Shown one piece after another: positions 1-8,595 of a stretch of DNA of 64,000 nt. Position numbers and translations under genes: made by a program. The stretch comes from Bacillota bacterium (lineage in GTDB: Bacteria > Bacillota > Clostridia > Christensenellales > SZUA-584). How positions within the stretch are numbered: the first letter of the stretch is position 1; each line of letters begins with the position of its first letter. Below the pieces are notes generated by a model. It was not told the origin of the DNA and searched no databases. It saw only the letters and a program-made list of their open reading frames with translations. The DNA lies in the NCBI GenBank assembly GCA_023391105.1, contig JAEWBO010000030.1, positions 1 through 64,000 of the forward strand. Direction: 5' to 3'.

Positions 1-361
1 AATCCGAGCCGTGTATGATATTCTCTCCCGTGCTTGTCGCAAAATCACCGCGAATCGTACCGGCGGTGCCCTCTTCAAACTTAGTTGCGCCCATGAGCAA
101 GCGCATGCCAAGCACAGCATTTTCTCCCTCGACGATCATGCCAAGCACCGGGCCGGACGTCATATACGCCACCGTCTCAGGAAAGAACGGCTTGTTAACA
201 AGGTGCGCGTAATGCTCGCGCAGTATTTCCTCACTGAGGTTCATCATTTTCGCGTCAAGAAGCTTATACCCTTTTCTTTCGATGCGCGCAATGACTTCAC
301 CGATGAGCCCTCGTTTTATACAGTCGGGTTTCAGCATAATATAGGTTTTTTCAATTGCCAT
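1..361 (-). CDS. ndk: Nucleoside diphosphate kinase (3' end cut by window edge)
   Basis: The reverse strand from an ATG at 361 reads MAIEKTYIMLKPDCIKRG, the classic Ndk N-terminus, and continues without a stop to the window edge. The last residues seen are the active-site stretch NIIHGSD, whose histidine takes the phosphate during ping-pong transfer from NTP to NDP. About 120 residues are present, so only the final 15-25 residues of a normal bacterial Ndk should be missing. The gene is cytoplasmic and keeps NTP pools balanced. No clear ribosome-binding site decides the start, but the ATG position fits the family exactly. Identity is certain on motif grounds. Confidence 0.95.
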   Translation of the reverse strand, partial: MAIEKTYIMLKPDCIKRGLIGEVIARIERKGYKLLDAKMMNLSEEILREHYAHLVNKPFFPETVAYMTSGPVLGMIVEGENAVLGMRLLMGATKFEEGTAGTIRGDFATSTGENIIHGSD

Positions 362-466
362 TGTGTTGCTCCCATTCTATAAAAATATATTCTAATAATA
401 TAACAAATTCACCACTGTTTGGCTATATGTTCCGATACTTATCAAAAAGAATCAGGGAAGCACTGA

Positions 467-1492
467 TTATCCCAAGTATTCTTCGAGGCATTCACCGCTT
501 TGCTTCATCGCTGTCGCGGCTTTCACTCCCACAAACCGCCAGTGCCATGGCTCATAGATCACTTTGGTGAATTCCTGCTTGTCAATCTTATACCTTAGTG
601 TGAAGCCGTAATTCTGCGCGTTGGCATCCAGCCATTTGAAAGCGTCAGTTTTCGCAAAACCCTTGCTCCGTTTTGTATAAGACGGGGTCACGATATCGAG
701 CGCCAGCCCCGTTTGGTGCTCGCTCGTGTTAGGGCGCGCCGTGATGGTCGCTGCCTCGATTTCGGCATCCTCGCGGCTGTAACCCTTGCCAATGTAGCTA
801 GTCACCTTCTTTTGATACAGCTTTTTCTGAGTCTCATAGCTGCGGTACGCGTCCACAAGCTTAAGGTCAACCCCGTCCGCCTTGGCATCGTCAAACATGG
901 CTTCGCAGATATCGAGTATGCGCGCGTCCACCTGCCCGCCCTCAAAATCAGCCAGCTCCGCCTCAAAACCGTCAGGCAGCAGATGATCTGGATTTACAAG
1001 CACCGCCGCCCAATCGCCCATCGGCACATCGATGTCCGGCATGTGTCGGTTGATCAGAAAACCACGTCTCACATAGCCTGTTATGCCATCGTACGATAAA
1101 TAGGCCCAATCATCCTCATACGCGATCACATCGGCAGTCGCGCCCGCGGGCATCGTCCCGACCACGGCGCTGTCCGTATCGGCGCTTTCGCGGATATTCA
1201 CAAACTCATTGGCCGTACAGACAGCCTGACCCACAAAGCTCACTGCGGGCGTTGGTTCAGGCGTCTGTGACGCCGTGGGTATGGGCTTGGGTGTTGTCAC
1301 CGGTGGTGTGGTGTCGACAGACGCGGCCGTGGGCGACGAAATCACCGTAGAAATGGTTTGCGTTGGCATCGGTGATGCATTTTCGTTTCCCGTGCCGCAT
1401 GCGTTAAGCAACATACAAAGCAGCGAGAGAACGACCAAAAAACTATGCCCGCTCATTAGTTTTATTTTTTTCTTTTGTATCAAATTTCTCAT
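467..1492 (-). CDS. VanY-type D-alanyl-D-alanine carboxypeptidase lipoprotein with SH3 domain
   Basis: A 341-residue exported lipoprotein. A signal peptide ends in the lipobox LLNAC (Cys32). A Ser/Thr/Pro-rich linker (about 35-85) is followed by a bacterial SH3 domain (about 90-147, with FVNIRESAD and GYVRRGFL) and a C-terminal VanY/peptidase M15B domain. The zinc-site motifs are SEHQTGLALD (257-266, His259 and Asp266) and EPWHWR (His317). Such enzymes trim the terminal D-Ala from peptidoglycan stem peptides at the outer membrane face, with the SH3 domain probably binding wall. No vancomycin-resistance genes lie nearby, so a housekeeping wall-remodelling role is the simpler inference. The start at 1492 lacks a good Shine-Dalgarno; a second ATG at 1456 would still keep the lipobox. 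Confidence 0.9.
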   Translation of the reverse strand: MRNLIQKKKIKLMSGHSFLVVLSLLCMLLNACGTGNENASPMPTQTISTVISSPTAASVDTTPPVTTPKPIPTASQTPEPTPAVSFVGQAVCTANEFVNIRESADTDSAVVGTMPAGATADVIAYEDDWAYLSYDGITGYVRRGFLINRHMPDIDVPMGDWAAVLVNPDHLLPDGFEAELADFEGGQVDARILDICEAMFDDAKADGVDLKLVDAYRSYETQKKLYQKKVTSYIGKGYSREDAEIEAATITARPNTSEHQTGLALDIVTPSYTKRSKGFAKTDAFKWLDANAQNYGFTLRYKIDKQEFTKVIYEPWHWRFVGVKAATAMKQSGECLEEYLG

Positions 1493-1647
1493 ATTAACTT
1501 TGTTCCATATAATATTCTTATTAAGATTATACCATATCTTTCTGACGCAATTTGCATCAATGCTTTTAGCATATGTTTTGTTAAAAAAATATAGTATATG
1601 TTTAATATTATGGTATAATATATTATATTCTCAAGGTGGTTACATAG

Positions 1648-2670
1648 ATGGATTTAATAGATGATTTTGTATCAAAATTTATTGAACACAAGACAAATGA
1701 AGATGGTTGTTCTTCAGATACAATAATACGGTATAAGGGATTAATCAACGTTTATAAAAGATATTTATTTACGTTAAGCTACAATCAAGCTGAACTTATT
1801 TCATATTTCACTACAGTAACTAGCAACGATTTATTTGAAGCATTATCATATTATATTCGTAGCAATAAAATACAATGTGAAGATACCTGCAATATATTTA
1901 TTTCAGTAATAAAGAGCTTTTATAGGTTTTTATATACTTCAAACTTAATTAAAAATAGTAACTTGATTCATTCCTTTGATCATAATATGTCTCACTGTAT
2001 TACATTTTCTATACAATATCAAGAGTATATGGATATTCTGAAAAAGAAGAAGATTATTAAGTTTTCATCACAAGCAACCCCATTAGATGATTATCAAATT
2101 AAAAAGCTAACTAAAAAATGTAATGAGGATTTTAATAATTACACAGAAAAGGCCGAATCCAGTCCAAGAATATTTCATAAGCTTATTAAAATCATTCAAA
2201 TAAAGCTAGTTATTTTAACCGGAGCATCTCAACGCGTCATAACAAATCTTACTATTAACGAACTTAATATTAATGACAAGACGATATCTATAAATGGTTT
2301 TTTAATTTCGTTACCCCAACTTCTAACCGAACAAATAAAAACATATTTAGATATTCGAAAAAAATACTATAATGATACACATAAGCTATTCCTTAATGCC
2401 AATGGCGCCTTAACAACTGGCTTTATGGGAAGCTATTTAGGATATGTTAATGATGAAGAAAATAATAACAAACCAGGTTCAGTTATTGGGATATCTAAAT
2501 ACACAATAATAAAAATGCTACAAAATGGTATCGGTCATAGATTTATTCAAGAGTTTACTGATTATAAAGAGACAGTTATTGAGTCCTGTCAAGAGTATTC
2601 AGAAATTGGTCGTGAGAAGCAGTTTATTGATTTAATTAATAATACTTTACCTGTCTGTTCATTACTATAA
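1648..2670 (+). CDS. Degenerate tyrosine recombinase/integrase-like protein
   Basis: A 340-residue protein in strikingly AT-rich DNA unlike its neighbours. It starts at an ATG preceded by AAGGTGG. Residues about 1-110 resemble the SAM-like core-binding domain of tyrosine recombinases (DTIIRYKGLINVYKRYL, then VIKSFYRFLYTSNLI). Residues about 175-310 follow the catalytic-domain pattern: a TGAS-QR segment sits where TGLR normally holds the first catalytic arginine, and KYTIIKMLQNGIGHRFIQEF lines up with the R-H-T...L..NG...R.IQELLGH block. The box-II HxxR and the LGH histidine are not conserved, and the expected Tyr lies in an odd context (QEYSEIGRE). It may be a non-cutting DNA-binding relative or a decayed integrase. 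It stands alone with no phage genes or visible attachment sites. Confidence 0.6.
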   Translation: MDLIDDFVSKFIEHKTNEDGCSSDTIIRYKGLINVYKRYLFTLSYNQAELISYFTTVTSNDLFEALSYYIRSNKIQCEDTCNIFISVIKSFYRFLYTSNLIKNSNLIHSFDHNMSHCITFSIQYQEYMDILKKKKIIKFSSQATPLDDYQIKKLTKKCNEDFNNYTEKAESSPRIFHKLIKIIQIKLVILTGASQRVITNLTINELNINDKTISINGFLISLPQLLTEQIKTYLDIRKKYYNDTHKLFLNANGALTTGFMGSYLGYVNDEENNNKPGSVIGISKYTIIKMLQNGIGHRFIQEFTDYKETVIESCQEYSEIGREKQFIDLINNTLPVCSLL

Positions 2671-2739
2671 TATTTTTTCTAACTATTTATTAATCCATAT
2701 CACTTCTTCTCAATCCATATTTGTTTAATTAATCTGTGA

Positions 2740-3603
2740 TTATATGTTCAGCCGCTCAAGCTCTTCAATAAATTCCTGTGCTAAGATAACCGTGCCGACA
2801 CTTTTGACGCGCCCTGTCATGTAGACGGATTCATCGGCACAAATCTCTATCTCAAGCTTGCCGCCGGGCATATGAACGGTAATGAGATTATCCACCAGCC
2901 CCAGTTTATAAGCGGCGCTCGCGGCCGCACAGCTGCTGCTCCCGGACGCCAGCGTATAGCCTGCGCCCCTCTCGTAAATCTCAATTTGTATGTTTTGCTT
3001 ATCTAAAACCTTAAGCAGCTGCATGTTTATTCTGCATGGAAAGTTGTCTGAATTCTCAACATATGGCCCCAATTCACATGCTATTTCTTTACTGATAACG
3101 TCCATAGGAATGACGCAGTGAGGATTTCCGATGGACAGACAGGTCACCTGATAACTTTGATTGTTAAATGTCATTGTCTCGTTGATGACTTCTCTTTTTT
3201 CGCCTTTGACGGGTATTATATGACTCTCATAGGTCGTTTTGCCCATAAGCACCTTAGACATATCTCCACTGGCACTCAGATATTCAACATTGACGTCTCC
3301 GCCGAGAGTTGTAAGAACAAAGCGGCTATCGGTTATGTATCCGGCATCCTTAAGATATTTTGAGAATATCCGCACACCATTCCCGCTTTTTTCAGCTTCG
3401 CTTCCGTCAGGATTGTATATCTTTACTGAGATTTTTCCGTTATCAACAATCGGCCCATATAAAATTCCATCTGAACCGACACCAAAGTTTCTGTCACAAA
3501 TGAGTTTAATCATTGATTCATTTAAGTCAAGTGGGTTCTTTTGCGAATCAAGCACCAAATAATCGTTGCCTAAGCCGTGATACTTTTGCAGTTCTATCGA
3601 CAT
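2740..3603 (-). CDS. DapF-superfamily epimerase homologue with both catalytic Cys replaced by Ser
   Basis: Starting at the ATG at 3603 (10 bases after the upstream gene's stop) gives 287 residues, close to normal diaminopimelate epimerase length. The fold signature is clear: GLGNDYL at the N-terminus, FGVGSDGILYG, NPDGSEAEKSGNGVR and ERGAGYTLASGSSSCAA. In true DapF the two bases are cysteines in CGNG and in ACGTG. Here they are Ser73 (SGNG) and Ser220 (ASGS), and the usual GET is GYT; Cys225 is the non-catalytic one. Proton exchange at an alpha carbon by thiolates is therefore not available in the usual way. Function may be a different isomerisation, binding, or another substrate. It pairs with the toroid protein 3614-4453. 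A longer reading frame runs upstream, but the internal start fits the family. Confidence 0.8.
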   Translation of the reverse strand: MSIELQKYHGLGNDYLVLDSQKNPLDLNESMIKLICDRNFGVGSDGILYGPIVDNGKISVKIYNPDGSEAEKSGNGVRIFSKYLKDAGYITDSRFVLTTLGGDVNVEYLSASGDMSKVLMGKTTYESHIIPVKGEKREVINETMTFNNQSYQVTCLSIGNPHCVIPMDVISKEIACELGPYVENSDNFPCRINMQLLKVLDKQNIQIEIYERGAGYTLASGSSSCAAASAAYKLGLVDNLITVHMPGGKLEIEICADESVYMTGRVKSVGTVILAQEFIEELERLNI

Positions 3604-3613
3604 AACTGCCTCC

Positions 3614-4453
3614 TTATAATACTGTGTTCTTTCCCAGATTACATAATATCTCATGATAGCGCTCTGTTGCCAGATCACTCGGCTCCCCCTTTTTGCAAAA
3701 AGCAAATGAAGCCAGTTTTGAATTGGGGCGTTCCACGATAACCCGGCCGTTATCAAGTTTGGACTCAAAAACCTCAAGTGCCTCCAAAAATCGCCCATCC
3801 TTCTTTGCCTTGTCATAAAAGGAAAGCACATACACATAGAAGAAAAGATTATAGGTGGAAAAAGGATAAGCGATCTGCATAAAAAGCGAGCCGATTCCAT
3901 ATTGACAAGGCCCGAGAGGCTGCCGTGTGACCCAATGTGCAAGCAAGAATTCAACCGCTCTGTCGAGAGATTCGTTTTTGTTAATGAGAGCTGTAAATCT
4001 GAATGCGTCCAAGGCCGTCAGAGTTGGCCCCGGATTGGAAAACTCCGTTTCCGGGCCTCTGCCAAAGCTGAATTTGTTGCATCGCCAGCCGCCGTCACTG
4101 TGTTGAATAGCCATAAGATGTTCGATAGTTTTTTGAAGTCTTGGATCTTGGGTATATCCCAAATAACAAAGCGTTCTTAAGACGTTGATGGTATGGCATG
4201 GGTATATTGCACCCTTCGGCGACACTTTAAACCTTCCGTCTTCCCGCCATGTGCTCAAAATCAAATCGGCAGTCTCCTGCATTATGGGATCAGAGCGATC
4301 CATGCCCAGCACAGATAGCATATATGCGCAGTCAAGCGTTGTGAAGGGGCTCCCTTTCATCAATCGTTTGTCCGGCGTTGTCCAAAAATCAGCGCCGTTA
4401 TCGTAACGCTTTGACAGAATCGCTTGAATGTCGGATTGATATTGGTTTATCAT
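3614..4453 (-). CDS. Alpha/alpha-toroid protein (prenyltransferase/squalene-oxidase repeat family)
   Basis: A 279-residue soluble protein with repeats of the prenyltransferase/squalene cyclase type: AIQHSDGGWRCNKFSFG (about residues 115-131) is a QW-like repeat, and helix pairs such as TLDCAYMLSVLG, CHTINVLRTLCYLGY and TLTALDAFRFTAL recur at regular spacing. It has no signal peptide and no DxDD or DDxxD motif typical of terpene cyclases, so a catalytic terpene role is not supported. A strong GGAGGAG lies before the ATG. The next gene, a DapF homologue, begins 10 bases after its stop, so the two form a transcriptional pair. What the pair does is unknown to me. Confidence 0.7.
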   Translation of the reverse strand: MINQYQSDIQAILSKRYDNGADFWTTPDKRLMKGSPFTTLDCAYMLSVLGMDRSDPIMQETADLILSTWREDGRFKVSPKGAIYPCHTINVLRTLCYLGYTQDPRLQKTIEHLMAIQHSDGGWRCNKFSFGRGPETEFSNPGPTLTALDAFRFTALINKNESLDRAVEFLLAHWVTRQPLGPCQYGIGSLFMQIAYPFSTYNLFFYVYVLSFYDKAKKDGRFLEALEVFESKLDNGRVIVERPNSKLASFAFCKKGEPSDLATERYHEILCNLGKNTVL

Positions 4454-4520
4454 TGAACTCCTCCATTATCGCTGGTTTTCTTACTGGGTTAATTCTCCAA
4501 TACTAACTCTATTGTATAAT

Positions 4521-4559
4521 AAAAAGCCCACGGGTTCAATTGCCATGAGCTGTGGGCTT
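4521..4559 (-). terminator. Rho-independent terminator after the alpha/beta hydrolase gene
   Basis: On the minus strand an 8-bp stem (4552-4559 with 4524-4531, sequence AAGCCCAC/GTGGGCTT) is followed by TTTTT. It lies about 95 bases past the stop of the gene at 4655-5677 and just upstream of the toroid/DapF pair. Confidence 0.75.
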
Positions 4560-4654
4560 GTATCCTTCTCCGAGATTCGCATCGTACTTCGTTGAAAAAT
4601 TCGCAGCGGACGTCGTATTTCTTGAATCGGGGCGTTCTAATGAGTATAAAAAAC

Positions 4655-5677
4655 TCAGTTCGTGGCTGACTGTTCCAGGAATTCACGCGTTTCTCTTACA
4701 ATATCATCTGATAAGCGCCAATAAATACCGCTATGTCCGGCGGGTAATTCCACCACTTTCCCGTGATCTAGAGTTTGGGTCAAACGTTCACGCTCTGATA
4801 AAAACCATTCATATGTGTCAGATTGTTCTCCGGGCGGATTGGCTTGTATCATCAGCACCGGCAGTGTTTTGGGAAACTCCACATCTATCAGATCGGACAT
4901 ATTGCTGTCTAGCGTTTGCATTTCATTGATCAATGCATGACTAGCATAATTCCAACTGGTTACCATGGCGATCTTACGTGATTCCTCTTCGCTATAAACG
5001 CCCTGAGGCGCACCGCTTATCAGCAATGGGTTTAACCAAAGCATAGCACGAAGAATACCGGCTTTTCTGAGCAGCGAGATTGTACCGAATTGTGGTAACG
5101 ATTCTTGCACTGTTTGTCCGTCTTTTTTGGCTTGGATTATCCCTCTGGGCAGGGTTGTGTCCAGTGCTATGATGGCATCAAGCTCGTCTTCGTACAGCTG
5201 CGCATAAGTCATCGCATAGATACCCCCGATTGAATGGGCCACCAGCACATAGGGAGGATTAACATCGGCTCCCCTTAAAGCTGTCCTAATCTCTTCAACG
5301 ATATTTTCCGATGTTCTGGGGGCATCAGTGTCTTCACTCCATCCATATCCCATGTACTCCACGACCGCCACGCGGCCATGCACCGCAAAGCGCGACCATA
5401 AGGGTTTGTACTCTAAAACAGGTGCGCCAATACCACCACCACTCAGTATGACGTAGGTTGTCTCACCTTGACCCTCAGCATATACATGCATCTTCGATCC
5501 GTTGACATCTACCATATCACCTGGCGCGGAGTTGTTTTCTTTCTCATAGCTTGTCGCAAAATGCTGAATGCCTGTAAGCACTGCAACGAGAAGAATGACT
5601 GTACACATGAGAACAAGAAGTATTCTAAGAAGCTTTTTTCCGATACGGATAAATTTACAAGTTGTTTGATTTTTCAA
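4655..5677 (-). CDS. Membrane-anchored alpha/beta hydrolase
   Basis: A 340-residue protein with one N-terminal membrane segment (about residues 15-35, LLRILLVLMCTVILLVAVL) and an outer alpha/beta hydrolase domain. The oxyanion-loop region is ILSGGGIGAP, the nucleophile elbow is VAHSIGGIYA (Ser about 148), and the C-terminal histidine is in PAGHSGIYWR. A catalytic Asp is likely in the region before VLMIQANPP, but I cannot fix it. The start is a TTG at 5677, preceded by GGAG with 8-base spacing. Substrate unknown; this family covers lipases, esterases and peptidases. It is monocistronic, with its own terminator downstream. Confidence 0.85.
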   Translation of the reverse strand: MKNQTTCKFIRIGKKLLRILLVLMCTVILLVAVLTGIQHFATSYEKENNSAPGDMVDVNGSKMHVYAEGQGETTYVILSGGGIGAPVLEYKPLWSRFAVHGRVAVVEYMGYGWSEDTDAPRTSENIVEEIRTALRGADVNPPYVLVAHSIGGIYAMTYAQLYEDELDAIIALDTTLPRGIIQAKKDGQTVQESLPQFGTISLLRKAGILRAMLWLNPLLISGAPQGVYSEEESRKIAMVTSWNYASHALINEMQTLDSNMSDLIDVEFPKTLPVLMIQANPPGEQSDTYEWFLSERERLTQTLDHGKVVELPAGHSGIYWRLSDDIVRETREFLEQSATN

Positions 5678-6146
5678 TCGAACATCTCCTCATGTTAATC
5701 TCTAAGATATTCTAATTGATGGTAACTTTTCACACCATCGATTCAACTTACAAATTCACCTTGTTTTCTTACAAATTTGTCACTAATCCAGAGAATATCT
5801 ATTTACGACATTGATGCAGATATCTATGTAATACTCTAGATCAAAAAATAAAAAATCCGAACACTTTGAGAAAAATCCGGATTAATCATGTTGCTATAAT
5901 GTGATAAAAAGGGAACTGATCGGTAAATTAATATCCACCAGTCATACGATACCAATTCTGCATTTACCATATCTAAAACAGTATGAATCATTAGTTAAAA
6001 GTCCATAAAAAATCCAATAGTTGACTTTTTAAAATATTTTATATTATGATGTAATCAGCTCATTTTTATGAGCGATTTGTGACGGGGTTAACATTGTTCC
6101 TAGTGAATAATGTTAACCTTCTTTTTATAAAATCGTTGCTCTAAAC
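5678..6146. other. Gene-less spacer between hydrolase gene and the sugar locus
   Basis: AT-rich, no convincing gene. It holds, from the operon end outward, an inverted repeat at 6086-6095/6109-6118 (GGTTAACATT arms), which is part of a 45-base block also found after the paralogous binding-protein gene at 7371-7415. A 6-bp hairpin follows at 6058-6073 (GCTCAT-TTTT-ATGAGC), and a terminator at 5843-5883. The 200 bases before the hydrolase start presumably carry its promoter, but I could not pick convincing -35/-10 boxes. Confidence 0.6.
5843..5883 (-). terminator. Probable terminator of the sugar-locus operon
   Basis: On the minus strand AATCCG (rc of 5878-5883) pairs with CGGATT (rc of 5854-5859), followed by TTTTATTTTTT. 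It lies about 260 bases beyond the stop of the last gene of the long minus-strand block. The stem is short (6 bp) with an 18-base loop, so strength is uncertain. Confidence 0.5.
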
Positions 6147-7256
6147 TTATGCAGGCGGATTAAAATAATTATCCTTCATCGTGCTGACAAAATCTCTTGT
6201 GTTTGCTTCAACAGTTTCCTGATAAGTCGGCAATCCCTCTTTGGTTAAAAGGAAATAGCCGGAATCGATAAAAAACGGCTTACCAAATTTATACGTATAC
6301 CCGTCCTTCAGTAATTTAAGAGCATAGATGCCTACATAGCCCATACCCCACGGATTTTGCGTCATTGTCCCGTACATATAGCCACCTTGAATAGCATCCA
6401 GCACAGCCTGTGAGTCATCGATGCCAATCGCTACGACTCTTTTCTCGTTCATATCCGTCATCGTTTTCGCCAATACCTGTGCATTTACATATCCCGTGCA
6501 TATAATGCCATCAACATTTGTGATATATGAGGCAAACATCGTGCTGATGGCTTCTTCCGCTGGCTCAATCGCATCGGTATCCGCAAGCTCCTGATAAAGA
6601 ACGAACCCAACGTTCTCAGGCCTAGCCAAAACCTCCTGAATGGCGACCTGTCGCTTTTTGGTATTTGCATCTCCAAGCGAGCTGCACAGGTGGACGATGT
6701 TCCCTTTTGTCAAACCATTCGCTTTCAGTTTATTAATCAGTTTCTGTGTGCCAAGAGCCACCGAGGCCCCCACATCTGTCGCAAAGCAAAATACTGCATT
6801 AGACGGCGTCGCCGGAGAACCTCCTAGTGCAATGGTCGGTATACCATTATTAACCATCTTGGTTATTTGAGCATTGCTGGTCAATGCATTAGAAGGAAAC
6901 ATCCCAATCCCTTTTGCACCCTTGGCAATAACGGTGTCCAACACCTGATTCTGCTCCGTTTGATCCCAGGCCTGCGGGCTCACAATAAACGGTTCAGGTA
7001 TCCCTAGATCCTTTGCGGCTGCCTTTGCGCCCGGCTCATACGGATCAAAATAAGGATGTGCTCCCCCATAAACGATGGCAAACTGGTAATCGGCGGGGTC
7101 TGCTACTTCACCCTCTTCTTCAATTAAAGCGCTGCTCTCCTCTTGTGAGTAATCAACTGTTGTTTTAGGCATATTGTCTATGATGTTCGGTTGACTACAG
7201 GCGACAAGCAATAGAATCAGATTAATATTCAAAACGAATGCAATAACTCTTTTCAT
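6147..7256 (-). CDS. Sugar ABC transporter substrate-binding lipoprotein (paralogue 1)
   Basis: A 369-residue exported lipoprotein of the RbsB/Peripla_BP_4 class. The signal peptide ends in the lipobox LLVAC. The mature part reads FAIVYGGAHPYFDPYEPGAKA, then ITKMVNNGIPTIALGG and VDGIICTGYVNAQV, the usual ribose-type ligand-cleft pattern. The ATG at 7256 has AAGGAG at 7-base spacing; a TTG six bases further up is less likely. It closely resembles the next gene upstream (7440-8570) along its whole length, and the two share a conserved block after their stops, so they come from a tandem duplication. It is the last gene of the operon. Ligand unknown; ribose-class proteins bind pentoses, hexoses, polyols or autoinducer-2. 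Confidence 0.9.
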   Translation of the reverse strand: MKRVIAFVLNINLILLLVACSQPNIIDNMPKTTVDYSQEESSALIEEEGEVADPADYQFAIVYGGAHPYFDPYEPGAKAAAKDLGIPEPFIVSPQAWDQTEQNQVLDTVIAKGAKGIGMFPSNALTSNAQITKMVNNGIPTIALGGSPATPSNAVFCFATDVGASVALGTQKLINKLKANGLTKGNIVHLCSSLGDANTKKRQVAIQEVLARPENVGFVLYQELADTDAIEPAEEAISTMFASYITNVDGIICTGYVNAQVLAKTMTDMNEKRVVAIGIDDSQAVLDAIQGGYMYGTMTQNPWGMGYVGIYALKLLKDGYTYKFGKPFFIDSGYFLLTKEGLPTYQETVEANTRDFVSTMKDNYFNPPA

Positions 7257-7332
7257 TTTCAAACTCCTTGTGCCAGATACACTTTGTATTATACCAGATA
7301 TGTTCGTAAATTTCTTTGTTTCGTGGATTTGA

Positions 7333-7366
7333 ACAGCCCCGGCAAAATCATTTTTGCCGGGGCTGT
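7333..7366 (-). other. Perfect 15-bp hairpin between the two binding-protein genes
   Basis: Arms 7333-7347 (ACAGCCCCGGCAAAA) and 7352-7366 pair perfectly around the loop TCAT. In the minus direction it is followed by TTCAAATCC, a poor U-tract, so it could be a weak terminator or an mRNA 3'-end stabiliser for the upstream binding-protein gene. The arm ends in A/T runs, so in either direction some U residues fall within the stem. Confidence 0.7.
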
Positions 7367-7439
7367 CTTGTGACGGAGTTATACTATTTCCAGTGAATAG
7401 TGTTAGCCTTCTTATCTGTTATCTGATAAAGGTAGACTT

Positions 7440-8570
7440 TTACTGTGCAGGTGCGTCAAAGTATTTGTCAGCCATTGTGGACACAAAGTCGTACGCCATC
7501 TGCTTTTGTTGGTCAGCATAGGTTGCAAGGCCATCTTGGTCCAGAAGGAAGAATCCGGAGTCGATGAAGAACGGCGCATCTGATTTCATGGTGTAACCAT
7601 CCGCAAATAACTTCATCGCGTATGTTCCAACATAACCCATTGCCCATGCGCTCTGTGTCATTGTTCCGTACATGTATCCGTTTTCGATAGCACTCAGAAC
7701 ATCAGCCGAGTCATCGATACCGATTGCTATGATGCCATCATTCGATTCTCTCTCGTTCATCGTCTTGGCAAGAACCTGAGCGTTTACATAGCCGGTGCAT
7801 ATAATACCATCAACTTCGTCAACATAGGAAGCGTACATGGAAGAGATTGCATCTTCTGCCGGTTCTGTCGCATCGGTATCAGCCAGTTCCCACTCCAGCG
7901 TGAATCCGGCATTCTCGGGCTTAGCCAGGACTTCAGTGATAGCTGCTTGTCTCTTCTGTGTATTTGTATCACCAAGCGAAGAACAAAGATGAAGCAGCTT
8001 GCCTTCTGTCTTGCCCTGAGCCTTCAGCTCGTCAATGATTGCCTGTGTTGCATAGGCCACGGAAGCGCCCACATCAGTAGCATAGCAGAAGCTTGCCTTA
8101 GAGGGAGTTGCCGGAGATCCACCCATTGTGACCACGGGAATACCCATGCCAACCAATTCGGAGATCTTTTCGTTACCGGCCACAGCATCCGATGTAAACA
8201 TACCGATACCATTGACACCGCCCGCTACAAGACCGTCAATAATCGCATTCTGCTCGGTCTGGTCCCAGTTCTGAGGGCTTGTAATGTTGGGTTCCGGAAT
8301 GCCCAGGTCTTTAGCCGCTGCCTTTGCGCCAGGTGCCCAAGGATCGAAGAACGGATGGACTCCGCCGTAAACAATTGCGAAGCTATAGTCTGCGCCTTCT
8401 TTCTGGCCGCCTTCAACGACTTCCTCCATATCATCCATTTCAATCTCAGTCTGCGTATTCGCTTTTGGCGTTGCCTCAGGTTCTTCGGTCTGCTGTGCAG
8501 CCGGCGCTCCACAAGCTGCCAAACCCAGAAGCATGCATACAGCCAATACAAGTACAATTAGTCTTTTCAT
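7440..8570 (-). CDS. Sugar ABC transporter substrate-binding lipoprotein (paralogue 2)
   Basis: A 376-residue lipoprotein with lipobox LGLAAC and an acidic linker (TEIEMDDMEEVVEGG) before a Peripla_BP_4 domain. FAIVYGGVHPFFDPWAPGAKA, ELVGMGIPVVTMGG and VDGIICTGYVNAQVLA match its neighbour at 6147-7256 almost position for position. The start is an ATG with AAAGGACC upstream. It directly follows the ATPase gene (stop at 8625) with a hairpin in the gap. It is likely the main binding protein for the adjacent RbsA/RbsC-type transporter; why two copies are kept is not shown by sequence, but small pocket differences could broaden ligand range. Confidence 0.92.
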   Translation of the reverse strand: MKRLIVLVLAVCMLLGLAACGAPAAQQTEEPEATPKANTQTEIEMDDMEEVVEGGQKEGADYSFAIVYGGVHPFFDPWAPGAKAAAKDLGIPEPNITSPQNWDQTEQNAIIDGLVAGGVNGIGMFTSDAVAGNEKISELVGMGIPVVTMGGSPATPSKASFCYATDVGASVAYATQAIIDELKAQGKTEGKLLHLCSSLGDTNTQKRQAAITEVLAKPENAGFTLEWELADTDATEPAEDAISSMYASYVDEVDGIICTGYVNAQVLAKTMNERESNDGIIAIGIDDSADVLSAIENGYMYGTMTQSAWAMGYVGTYAMKLFADGYTMKSDAPFFIDSGFFLLDQDGLATYADQQKQMAYDFVSTMADKYFDAPAQ

Positions 8571-8595
8571 TTTTTTGGTCCTTTCGTTTTTTTAT

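Noticed and set aside
2740..3603. Calling the DapF homologue a functional dapF
   Set aside because: Both catalytic cysteines are replaced by serine, so the normal epimerase mechanism is not supported.
6086..6118. Plus-strand terminator from the GGTTAACATT inverted repeat and T-rich tail
   Set aside because: There is no plus-strand gene upstream of it; it is better explained as part of the duplicated 3' block of the binding-protein genes.
7947..8561. A 204-codon frame opposite the binding-protein gene
   Set aside because: It is antisense to a clear lipoprotein gene and has no family features.
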